From: Glandiceps talaboti
Taxonomy: Eukaryota; Hemichordata; Enteropneusta; Spengelidae
NCBI RefSeq assembly: GCF_964340395.1
Contig: NC_135550.1
Coordinates: 14,348,408 to 14,410,407, forward strand
Length of the DNA stretch: 62,000 bases
Direction: 5' to 3'
Part shown: piece after piece, positions 51,600 through 62,000 of the stretch
Position numbering within the stretch: the first letter of the stretch is position 1
Layout: each line of letters starts with the position of its first letter
The notes under the pieces: generated by a model
The model's input: only the letters and a program-made list of their open reading frames with translations
Told to the model about the DNA's origin: nothing
Databases searched by the model: none
Translations under genes and position numbers: made by a program

Positions 51600-52740
51600 A
51601 AAGAGTTTCAGGGACCGTTCAGTTTCTGATGATTATGTCAAGTCTGTCTCTGTCTTGTTAAGTAATATTTCCAGCCCAACATACTATTAATCCAAAAGTG
51701 AAAACAGTGCTCAAAGTTGAAGTATAAAACATTTGTAGTAGATCTACGCTAAATTAAAAGACCTCAGTTTTCTCAAGCAGTACAACCGACTGTGAAGTTT
51801 TTTGACAATGGCATGTGTGTTCTGTTTCCATGAAAGCTTATCATCGAGAGTCATCCCTAAATATGTATATGTTCCAACTCTATCAACAACTTCACCTTGA
51901 TCAAAATATATTCGTACACAGACGGCTTTCTTCTAAAATCGATAATCATTTCCTTGGTTTCCTACATTAAGTTCTAGATAGTTCCGGTCACACCAGTTTA
52001 CAAATGTACTTATTTCTCTTGTCTATACGCTATGTCGTCGTCGTCTGTTATCAGTCCAGTCAGTCTAGTGTCGTCAGCAAACTTAGCAATTGGGCATGTC
52101 TCGTGCGAATTTCTACAATCAGCTGTATATAAGGAAAATAGAAAGGGAGACAGTACTGTCCACTGTGTATTTGTGTATGGAGTGTCGGAGAGCACATCTG
52201 GATAAACCTTCATGTGCTGTGATCGATTTGTAAGATAGTCCAGTGTCCATAAAACAGTTGGAATATTGAGATTCATATTTAAAGGTTTTTCTGCTAGTAA
52301 ATTTGGCTGTATTGTATTAAAAGTGATTGAAAAGTCGAAAAACATGAGGCATACAAAGGTTCCTGGCGTGTCTAAATGTGAATAAATTTTGTTTAAGACG
52401 AATATAACAGCGTCTTCAATACTGCATTTACTTCAACATGCAAACTGTATAGGGTCCATGAAATCAGACACTATGACCTGGAGGTGTGGGAATATTCCAA
52501 GAACTCTTTCAAATATTTTCAAAAGAGCAGATGTTAATGCTACAGGGCGGAGATCATTCATGACCTTGACAGTCTTTTTCTTTGGAACTGGCACAAAAAT
52601 AGTACACAATATTGAGCTAAGTTGTGCAGCACATTACTTCACAATGACAGGCTTTATTTTATCAGGACCTGCAGCCTTGTTTGCTTTGGTTCTCTTCAAA
52701 TGTCGCCATATTTCTTCCTCAGTGAGAATGATCTTCGATG
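51600..52740 (-). pseudogene. CR1/L2-type non-LTR retrotransposon, reverse-transcriptase relic
   Basis: On the minus strand, successive frames give reverse-transcriptase blocks in the expected order. KAAGPDKI lies near 52690, LRPVALTS near 52545, FDFSITFNTI near 52320-52345 (first catalytic Asp retained), TVLSPFLFSLYTADCR near 52150 and the catalytic FADDT at about 52070. Downstream is LELNVG near 51975, then TYLGMTLDDKLSW and KLHSRLYCLRKLRSF (51780-51870), the usual post-RT region of CR1/L2/Rex-type elements. Stops (about 52650 and 52440), frameshifts and small deletions, including loss of part of the GSPQG block, make it inactive. A G-run (52740-52752) bounds the upstream side. No endonuclease domain is visible, so it is 5'-truncated. 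Confidence 0.88.
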
Positions 52741-52940
52741 GGGGGGGGGGGGAGTATTGAGTAGAGTATCTATAAGATAAAATAAATAAGCCTTACATAA
52801 TGCTACAAACTGCCTGCAATATGCAAGAAATAGGTTGATCATGATAATTAACCCTGAACGTCAAAGTAAAGAGCAAAGGTCACTGCGTAAAAAGAAAGAT
52901 TGTATGTGGTTATATGTGGTTAGGCATTTGAATGGCGTCA

Positions 52941-53160
52941 CTGTGTATTACAGTTATTGATATTTACTACAAATATGGCCGCCATTCTTTCAAATTTGCA
53001 TATATCGCAAAACAAAGCGACGTGCATATGTCACCTTTGTGCCAGGTTTGAAAGAAATCAGATATTGCGTGTCTGATAAATAACGTATTATGGACGGAAG
53101 GACGGAGGGAGCCAATTGCAATAGTCCCCCTTCAGGGACACCGTACTGCTTAATTGATAT
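52941..53160 (+). repeat. Dispersed repeat with GGACGGA tail and small hairpin
   Basis: ATGGCCGCCATTCTT, then GTGCCAGGTTTGAAAGAAAT, then TGGACGGAAGGACGGAGGGA, then the hairpin GTCCC-CCTTCA-GGGAC (53124-53139). The design resembles the tail of the 1.7-2.25 kb repeat but the sequences differ, so they are probably related families rather than copies. Confidence 0.5.
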
Positions 53161-53297
53161 TCTGTACAGTCACTGTGGTTTGGTAGTAAGACTGGTACCC
53201 GGCACTGGTAATGTGTTGGTGAATGACGTTTTACTGCAACACTTCAGTCTGGGAGGAAGTGGGGGGGGGGGGGATTTTATACTTGCAATCAATTATG

Positions 53298-53306
53298 AGT
53301 GTGTGT

Positions 53307-53378
<72 letters not shown>
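53298..53378. repeat. (TG)n microsatellite
   Basis: About 80 bp of TG with one TATG break, preceded by a 12-G run at 53261-53274. Confidence 0.96.
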
Positions 53379-53670
53379 TCAACAGATATACAATCGTGCA
53401 ATAATAAACAACACACAGTTGATGGCTTTGTATGACATTACCAATGCTTTTATCAAATGTATTCAGGTCTTTCCTGTTTCTGATAAGAATGACCTTTCGG
53501 GTTTATCAATGCAAGGCTGAATTAGATTGAACATTGATCAAAATTCTGTATGAATTAGTCGCTAAAATTGGATTGGAATTGAAAATCAGCACAAATAACA
53601 CCTTTACAAAAAACGTATTTGAAGGTATGACAACACTCTAGATCTGTCATAGTCAATTGTAATCTGTCAC

Positions 53671-54686
<1,016 letters not shown>

Positions 54687-56729
54687 AACTTCCTACCTGC
54701 CTGCCTGCCAACCTTCAACTTTCAGTTTTGTGGCCCCGTGACAAAAACTAAGTCACATGTGTATATATTTGAGTGTACATATGCTATAGGTGTCAGTATG
54801 TCCACGGAGGCTCACTGTACGCTAAGTCGATCAATATATCCATATGCTGTCCACCACTTCATGTGACATCAATTTTTATTGCATTCAACAGTCTGTGCAC
54901 AGCTCCAGCCCGCTAATCCGGGTCAGCCAACCAGCATCAAACTTTGTTTCCACTGATAATAATGAAACATTGTGTAAAATCACTACGCTTACTGTAGTTG
55001 TTGTTAGACGACAAAACGCTAATCGTATTATCCGATTTACTCTAATACCCATCTCATATGACGAATCCTATTTTTTTCTATACAGCATATAAAAGCTTAT
55101 TCCAAGGCAGAGAAATAAGAGGCTGCAAATAATATAATTGCTTAAAACTTTTACGTTCTATATGCACGGTCACAAGAAGTACAGGATAATTTACAACCAG
55201 ATTAAAAAAACAACAAAATCATGATCTATAATGCCGGGTTTAATTTGACACTATACTAGTCGAAGATAAATATTGACAAAATCCTTGTGTCACGAGTATT
55301 CCAGCTGAATGAAGACAAATATCGGAGAATAATTAATATACCTGCTGACGCTTACTAATGATTTAATAAGATTGAGATAAACATTGTAAAAAAAAACACC
55401 TCTCTGAAAGTTTTTGTCTAATATGTTGAGCAACACTGAACTAATACGAAGACACGTTATTTTGTGACATACAACATCCAGTATACGTCGCATATTTTTG
55501 TTCGAACGCATTATACCTATTTTGAACGCAGGTAGTGTGGGTGCCATGTTGTAGCATGCAGGGACAAATATCTCATTCCAACTCATTGCAATATCGCACA
55601 TCTAGTTAACACCAATTTGGTCACACTGACATCCATATTCATATTCATATTCATATTTCATATTTCACATTCGTTGGTAGTTTATTTGGAGTGTCAACTG
55701 ACAATTGCAGCACTTGTCAGAAAAAAAATCTGTAATATTATGCAAAAATAGGTAGTAACAAGTTCCCATCTGAACTGTCAGCCATTTTACTGAATGTACT
55801 AGGTATAGGCAGGTGAATGGTAACGTCGGATATGTTGATGATCAAACTGTAAGAACCTGTTGTAATTATAAAATGACACGTCACTTTTGTTAAGTAGAAT
55901 GAAATTTCCATGGTACAAATGCATCCCAACACGCCCCTTTGGAAACGGTCGAAATCATGGCAGTCAATTTTGTATGTCATTGAAGGCAGCGTGAGGTGAT
56001 GACACTGCGGTGGCGCTGTGCATGACCCACACCACCTGGTTTGAACGCGGACAATTAACTTGGCATGTCAGCTTGTGATTGGTATACTGATTGTATTTCG
56101 AGAACTAACTACCCCGGATGATTTCGTCTGTTTATGCTAAACTTAGCTACTGATTCACATTCTCATCTGCAGTATTTGGTTCATCACATCCTAGTAAAAA
56201 AAGTGTAAAGATTCCATTCCCATTCACAATTACTTCGTTTACGTCGCATTTGTAGTATGATTCAGATTCCAGGGATAAGTCTGATACATTTTGCCAGTAC
56301 TTCGGGTACTTCCATCTGCGCGGATATCCTGTATTAGTTACTAGTTTGGCTTTACAGCAGGTGTTATATTTATATGGAAACTTGCATCGAGATGTTTATA
56401 ATTCAAATATCTAGAAATAAAGATCAGTGGAGGCTGGAGGAGGAGGAAATTATTTTCCGTCTCGGAACGGTAGAGTCAAATGAAATTCGAATGAATAAAC
56501 TTTCGCCTTGTTAAAGATATTCAGAAACGTCGGAGATTTCGCTAGTTTAAGTTTTGAAATGGATTTTATTTAATTTACCGACATTGTGCCCGTGTATAGT
56601 ATGGAATGTAATATATGAAGTATGGTGTACACTACGCTTGACATCGTGTATACATTCATGAAACGAAAGCGTTGCGATGTTTGCATTTCAGTGCTCTAGA
56701 GGAGATAGTAGATATGCCACTAGCTCCAA
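54687..56729. other. No gene recognised
   Basis: About 2 kb of mostly unique DNA with a small CATATT hexamer run at 55630-55662. Minus-strand frames of 80-103 codons show no motif. Confidence 0.5.
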
Positions 56730-57092
56730 TGTGATGCAATGTGACGCGATGTGATGTGATGTGATGTGATGTGATGTGATGTTGTGTGGTGCGATGTGAC
56801 GAGATACAATGTGATGTGGTGTGGTGTGATGTGGTGTGGTGTGACTCGATGCGGTGTGGTGCATGGTGTCTGTGGTGTGGTGTGATGTGATGTGATGTGA
56901 TGTGGTGTGATGTACCACGATGTGATGTGATATGATATGATGTGGCGTGATGCGGTGCAATGTGATGGTGTGACTGATGTGATGCTATGGTGTGGTGTGG
57001 TGTGACGTGGCGTGACGTGGTGTAGTGTGGTGTGCTGTGGTGTGCTGTGGTGTGGTGTGGTGTGGTGTGGCGTGGCGTGACGTGACGTGATG
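56730..57092. repeat. (GTGAT)n/(GTGGT)n pentanucleotide satellite
   Basis: About 360 bp of pentamer variants (GTGAT, GTGGT, GTGAC, GCGAT). The minus-strand translation is a 181-codon His-Ser-Thr-rich frame that reflects only the pentamer. Confidence 0.93.
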
Positions 57093-57154
57093 CTATAGAT
57101 GCTAAACTAATTAGATATGTGAACCGATGTAAACAACGTCTACACGAGTCCAAG

Positions 57155-57327
57155 CCATGGCAGTTGCAATCACCCAAACCATGACAGTTGCAATCACCCA
57201 AGCCATGGCAGTTTCAATCACCCAAAACATGAAATTTCAATCACCCAAACCATGACAGTTTCAATCACCCAAACCATGACAGTTCAATCACTCAAGTCAT
57301 GACAATTTTAATCACCAAAGCCATGAA
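57155..57327 (+). repeat. 24-bp minisatellite
   Basis: About seven units of CCATGACAGTTGCAATCACCCAAA (C/T and G/A variants, two 23-bp units). It starts 60 bp after the pentamer satellite and decays to the right. Confidence 0.93.
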
Positions 57328-57876
57328 GTAAATCCTAGCAAGCAAAACTAAAATAAACTTTTGTTTTAAATACACTGGGGGTTTGGAGCGGCTGATCTTT
57401 CAGCATGTTAAATACGTTGGCTCTTCAAGGCTTCCAATAACTATCAAATATTTAATAAAAGCCAGAGGCGTACACAGAAGAGAAGACACTGAATACTCTG
57501 TGATGGATATTTGTCGTTTACCTGACTAGCCAAGCAATGTCGAATCAGCCTTGAATAAATAATTCTCAGATAACAGGCTTTTGGACCTGCAAGGCATCCT
57601 GCATAATGTATGATTAGCAGACGAAAACAACGGGCACGTAACTGTATCTGTTTGTTGTGTACTGCACCAATTATCAAGGACAGTGCGATATAGTGTCTAC
57701 ATGTATACACATATTATCGTGGATTTACACAGCTACCTACACACATATAAATTCTTTACAGTTTCCAATAAATTAATTGTCTCGAGGTAGAATTCTTTAC
57801 AAGGAATACTTTCCTCAACAGCGTAAATTCTAACTCCATGCACAAGTCTATATTTCAAATACTGAATTGAAACTAA
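57328..57876. other. No gene recognised
   Basis: AT-rich sequence without coding or RNA features that I can support. Confidence 0.5.
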
Positions 57877-57959
57877 GGGGCCAAGACCTGTGTGCATTAC
57901 AACAGCTTCTTTTTGCAGGGGCCAAGACCTGTGTGCATTACAACAGCTTCTTTTTTGCA
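57877..57959 (+). repeat. Recent 41-bp direct duplication
   Basis: GGGGCCAAGACCTGTGTGCA, TTACAACAGCTTCTTTTTGC, A occurs at 57877-57917 and again immediately at 57918-57959. The only difference is one extra T in the T-run. This is a very young tandem duplication. Confidence 0.95.
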
Positions 57960-58853
57960 AGATCTCCATAGCTCCCAATTTACTTGATTAAAATAGATAA
58001 AAAGCCTTGATGATTTTAAAGTCTTCAAGAAGTTAAACCTATGTCTATGTCTGCAACTGTTTCAACAGATCAGTGATTTGCTTGATATCAAACTGTGTTA
58101 TACAAGTGATTGATTACTGCAATACCGCATCAGAGATAACTAGTCAACGAAAAAGTCTTTTCGAGTGCAATGATGCATAGCGTTGTAACACTAGAAAGTT
58201 TTTTTGACAATAGATAAATAAAATGCCAAAAGTAGATTGAATTGGGTCTATCGGGGATATTTCTAGAATCAAATTTGCACGTCGTGTACCAGTGGTTGAC
58301 CGAAACCCACAGGTATCGATATCGTAACATAGCCAAATATGTGTGTTTGAATAAATATGCAAATTAATGTGCATTCATATTATGCATAATGCTTGATTCC
58401 GGCGTATTCCAGGGGGGCTGTACTCCTGGGTAACCTGACCACCTTTCAAATATATATTACAATGCCTTACCTAGGTAGTCTATGTTAGTATTCTATCCAT
58501 TCAGTTAGATTTGCTAGGCTTGATTACATTTGATGTCAGATCTTAATTGTAATTTCATGGAGGATTTCCATCTGTTAACTTTCAACTCCTGGTAGATTAA
58601 GAAGATAATGTGATAAGTTAGCAAACGTGATGATACCTCTAATACAAGAAGGAAATTAACAGTAACCATCGACGATCATTCAATTGACCGGTCACATGTC
58701 CATACCCACATGCAATAGCGATTTGTGATGAGAAACAGGTACAGAACGGTGCACTGTGTTTGGAAAGTAAAGTGACAAGGAGGCGCAGATCACAAGTCTT
58801 TCCATATATACAGAGAGAGACACAGATATAGATCTCGGGTAGGTAGGCTGGCT

Positions 58854-58855
<2 letters not shown>
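57960..58855. other. No gene recognised
   Basis: AT-rich unique-looking DNA. Confidence 0.5.
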
Positions 58856-58889
<34 letters not shown>

Positions 58890-58960
58890 CATAAATACAT
58901 ACATGCATACATACACACATACATACATACATACATACATACATATGTACGTACGTACCT

Positions 58961-59012
<52 letters not shown>

Positions 59013-59014
59013 CC
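58856..59014. repeat. (CAGA)n(CATA)n(CAGA)n array
   Basis: CAGA units, then CATA with CACA and CGTA interruptions, then CAGA again. The arrangement is roughly symmetrical. Confidence 0.95.
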
Positions 59015-59035
59015 ATGTAGACATGGTGGATGCTT

Positions 59036-59395
59036 GACGTATTCTCATTTTTAGTTGATAACCTATCACTGTTGTTATCTTTGTGAAAGTCAATGCCATT
59101 GTGATGTTCTGTGGATGTTGTCAAAGTTCCTAATCATATATTTGTTTAATTTAGGAATGTTCTCATTCTTTAGACTGTCTATTAGTATTGTTATCTTTGA
59201 AAACAACACCGTCATTTAAGTGTTTCTATGGGCTCAGGCTTGGTTGCTAGGTATATTTGTCTCCATTGTTTGAAATGCTCATTCACTTGAGTAACTGTCA
59301 CTGTTGTTGTTTTTTCTTTGAAAAAGACACCGCTAGATGATTTGTTGATGTTTCCATGGGCTTGGTCTTGGGGCATGACAGTGTTCATTGTTCAA
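59036..59395 (+). repeat. Degenerate ~120-bp tandem repeat, three copies
   Basis: Copies share CACTGTTGTTATCTTTG, a purine stretch, CACCG(C/T) or a variant, TGTTTC(C/T)ATGGGCT, CTTGG and TGTTCATTGTTTGAAATG-like blocks at about 59068, 59188 and 59298. Divergence is substantial. Confidence 0.6.
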
Positions 59396-59396
59396 A

Positions 59397-59421
59397 TAAT
59401 CTAATCTAATCTAATCTAATT
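59397..59421. repeat. (AATCT)n short array
   Basis: Five or so AATCT units directly after the 120-bp repeat. The unit differs from known animal telomere repeats, so I do not call it telomeric. Confidence 0.9.
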
Positions 59422-60595
59422 TTCTTACATAGCGCATTCCATATAACTATCACAATGGCACTTGACATATTAACCACCCATAAATTCCACTTTGCTGTTG
59501 CTATGCCACAATTGTCCCATTGGATAAGACTTTGGTGACAATGATGATGCTACATGCCAAGTTGCAAGTTGATTGCTGCTTTGGAAGACGATGTCGAAGA
59601 AAATGCAAGATGGTCAAACGACGTTGACATATTGGATCGTTGCACCAGAACACACGATTCCAAAGCAACCTTTGAAGTTTTAGAGGTTTCTGTGAAAGGA
59701 TGCTCGAGAAATGTTTAATGAAATATCGGCAAAAGAAAAAGGGGAGGACGAAAAAGAAACTGAACAGACTCGATTGGGGCTAACTTCATTGGCTATCTCA
59801 ACAAGAAAAGATACTGAAAAGAAAGATAAACACACTTAATCACCAGCATTTCGAAAATATGCCTAATTGATAATATGGTTGAATTTCTTTAGAATACATT
59901 GCACTGTGCCTAGCAATTCGTACTACCAAACTATCAATGGAGACTTTGAATGTTATTGCATGGCAACGCATCACAGCTTCTCGCCATTGCTGCAAGACAA
60001 CTCCAATGACATATTACATGCAACGAACTACTTATTGTACGACTGGAGAGTACAAGGGCTGTCGGACAAGCCGGGTATACCAGGCAAAGAAAGGACAAAG
60101 TGAACGGTTCGTTGAACTCAATCATTACAATATTGCGTGCATAGGTCTTGAACTTAATTGAAGAATATTATGAAAAACAATTACGGTGAGCTACGGTTAC
60201 TCGTCTCCATCAACTAAATTAAAATGCTAATACAGTGAAGTAAGTGGTTGTAATTTATTCTGAACAAGCCCGTCGATAAGGTACCGATTACGGTCGGCTT
60301 GTTTCTTCAGATCTAAAGAAGATCGCGATGCTACTTCTGTCGTACGTGTATATGCGAACATGTAAATAATACGAGGTGTGAATTCAATTTGTATCAGATA
60401 GAGTATGAAGCACTCGGATTATAAACGTGCGTGTTCGCTTCAATCCCTATCTCACCAGCCATTCAGTCTCTCCAATTTAAATGGAGTTTTTTTTGTGTTC
60501 TTCAATGCATGAGTGCTTGAAATCATAGGCGTTGGAGACAGACTCTCCAACGTCTACCAACGTCTATGCTGAAATGTATGTTTACGAGAAACACT
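59422..60595. other. No gene recognised; small hairpin at 60527-60551
   Basis: Unique-looking sequence. CGTTGGAGA and TCTCCAACG near 60527-60551 form a nine-pair hairpin with a five-base loop, followed by a partial repeat of the right arm. Confidence 0.45.
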
Positions 60596-60700
60596 AAGGG
60601 AGCCATCATTATTTACGGCCGAGAAAGGGGGGGGGGGGTTACAGGAATTGCCGTGAAAAAAAACAATAATTTAGTAACCCCTCTTCCTCGCTGGAGAAAA
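60596..60700 (+). mobile_element. Partial copy of the 9.8-kb inverted-repeat family
   Basis: AAGGGAGCCATCATTATTTA, then CGGCCGAGAAA, a G-run, CAGGAAT, an A-run and AGTAACCCCT match in order the plus-strand left end at 9805-9890. The first block also matches the minus-strand right end at 10023-10047. Only one end is recognisable here. Confidence 0.65.
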
Positions 60701-61095
60701 TGTGACATTTTCAACATTTATTCGTAGAGTATGACATCTATTCACTCTTACAAACAGTATTCCACGACTCTGTGACTACAAATATGCTGAGACCACGACT
60801 GAACAAGAAAAGACGCTATAAGAACAGTTTAAACAAGAAATATTATGATCTAAACGATACAGTATAGAAAACAAATATAAAATATATCGACACAATGAAA
60901 TACAGTACCAACACAATTTATGACTGACACCAGGTCCATTAGTTTTGTAAAACAAGACCTCGGACCTGCGCTCGGAAGATTGCCGAACAAAAGCCGAGGA
61001 TTACAGCACCATTCTAGGGCAAAAGTATCAAAAGTAATGTATATTCCACGGCTAATCCTAAAACGTTGTGTTGCGATGCGTAAGCGGAAGGTTAT
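60701..61095. other. No gene recognised
   Basis: A-rich sequence. A 60-codon frame shows no motif. Confidence 0.45.
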
Positions 61096-61099
61096 TATG

Positions 61100-61154
61100 T
61101 AGGTTTGTCTGTCTGTCTGTAGGTTATGTTATAGGTTTGTCTGTCTGTCTGTCA

Positions 61155-61196
<42 letters not shown>

Positions 61197-61205
61197 ATGA
61201 GTGTC
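61100..61205. repeat. (GTCT)n microsatellite
   Basis: Two blocks of GTCT separated by AGGTTATGTTATAG. The larger block has about 16 units with one CAGT interruption. Confidence 0.95.
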
Positions 61206-61373
61206 TGTCTGTTTGATACATGAAGGAACACCATCATGGGGCTTGCTTTTCTGCCCTTGTAGATGGCATTCCGTGTACATCTGGTCTATAGTGGTTAGAA
61301 GGATATGTAAACACGCTCGCGTGTACGCGCGCGCATGTACACGTACACACCGTATAAATTCAATTATGTAACA

Positions 61374-61497
61374 GACAGACAGACAGACAGACACGCATGC
61401 ACGCACGCACACACACACACACACACGTACGTACGTACGTACGTACGTACATACATACATACATACATACATACATACATACATACATACATACATC
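61374..61497. repeat. (CAGA)n(GCAC)n(CA)n(CGTA)n(CATA)n array
   Basis: Five successive short-motif blocks, including seven CGTA units next to about 13 CATA units that differ by a single base. This is compatible with CpG decay converting one motif to the other. Confidence 0.95.
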
Positions 61498-62000
61498 GTT
61501 GGATTCATGAAGGTATATCTCCTCTCACACTCCATGTTCCATTCAAGGTACAGGTCTACATTATACTTATACTGTCTGCAGTAGATCGTAAAATGTCAAA
61601 AACATTTCATAGCGTGGCTTGCAACATTTCTAGAGATTTTGGTATTCATTGGTGAGTATATTGACATAGCAAGTTTCGTCACCTTCATAATTTCATACAG
61701 CTCCAATTCAAAGAAAAACGTGACATTCATGTAAAATATATCGTTGAAGTAACACTTCAATAGTGCCTAGCAGGTAGTTGAAATGAAATTATTGTTGTAT
61801 TTACAATTTGCGTTTTGTTGTCACTCTTGCATGCAGCAGTACGACTATTCGGCTTCGCATCACTACACATTGCTCTGTGGTAGCTACGGTAAAGCTGGGA
61901 CAATTACAATAATAAATGACCAAATGAAGCAACGGTTTCTTGAACTTCATTTTGTCGTCTGGAGGTTGTATTTAATAGTGTGGGTAACTCTCTGTCAATC
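61498..62000. other. No gene recognised
   Basis: Unique AT-rich sequence to the window edge. Confidence 0.5.

Noticed and set aside
52389-52760. 123-codon plus-strand frame
   Set aside because: It is the antisense shadow of the minus-strand LINE reverse-transcriptase relic.
56656-57201. 181-codon His/Ser/Thr-rich minus-strand frame
   Set aside because: Produced by the GTGAT-type pentamer satellite and the adjoining 24-bp repeat.
59397-59421. AATCT repeats considered as telomeric
   Set aside because: Too short, and the unit is not TTAGGG or another known animal telomere repeat.

Overview
This is metazoan nuclear DNA: AT-rich, gene-poor, dense in long microsatellites, minisatellites and small inverted-repeat transposons, with no prokaryote-like ORF packing. 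One clear protein-coding gene is visible, together with decayed retrotransposons. The repeat types (GGACGGAC-tailed dispersed repeats with a CCGGA/TCCGG hairpin, (TA)n-flanked Penelope-like termini, hAT-type ends) suggest a marine invertebrate, possibly an invertebrate deuterostome. I hold that placement loosely, because nothing here is taxonomically decisive.

Layout. 0-5 kb: a (CT)n tract, a dispersed repeat with about three degenerate ~140-bp units and a hairpin tail, a small inverted-repeat element, and clusters of degenerate minisatellites. 5.8-6.85 kb: a ~1.05-kb foldback element with a 7-bp target duplication. 9.8-12.8 kb: the one convincing gene, an intronless 595-codon ANKRD63-like ankyrin-repeat protein, with an inverted-repeat element just upstream. 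13.75-14.05 kb: another foldback. 15-17 kb: microsatellites. 17.2-17.7 and 22.6-23.4 kb: two copies of one dispersed family with internal ~110-130-bp repeats. 19.04-21.8 kb: a ~60-bp minisatellite split by a ~2.07-kb hAT-like element. 25.9-29 kb: simple repeats and a 53-bp minisatellite. 31-39 kb: mostly unique DNA plus an 85-bp higher-order satellite. 39.1-39.5 kb: a near-perfect 75-bp-arm palindrome carrying two opposed hammerhead-ribozyme motifs, inside a Penelope-like terminal remnant. 40.5-41.5 kb: a 41-bp minisatellite. 46.7-47.6 kb: an L1-like LINE 3' fragment. 49.9-50.6 kb: a second Penelope-like remnant. 51.6-52.75 kb: a CR1/L2-type LINE fragment on the minus strand. 53.7-54.7 kb: a ~1-kb tetranucleotide array. 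56.7-62 kb: more tandem repeats.

I see no operon, defence cluster, CRISPR array, rRNA or tRNA gene. The ANKRD63-like gene stands alone, and everything else recognisable is repeat or mobile DNA. The least expected signal is the palindromic pair of hammerhead motifs, in which one arm keeps every core base and the other has a single substitution at an essential position. No wholly new system is evident.
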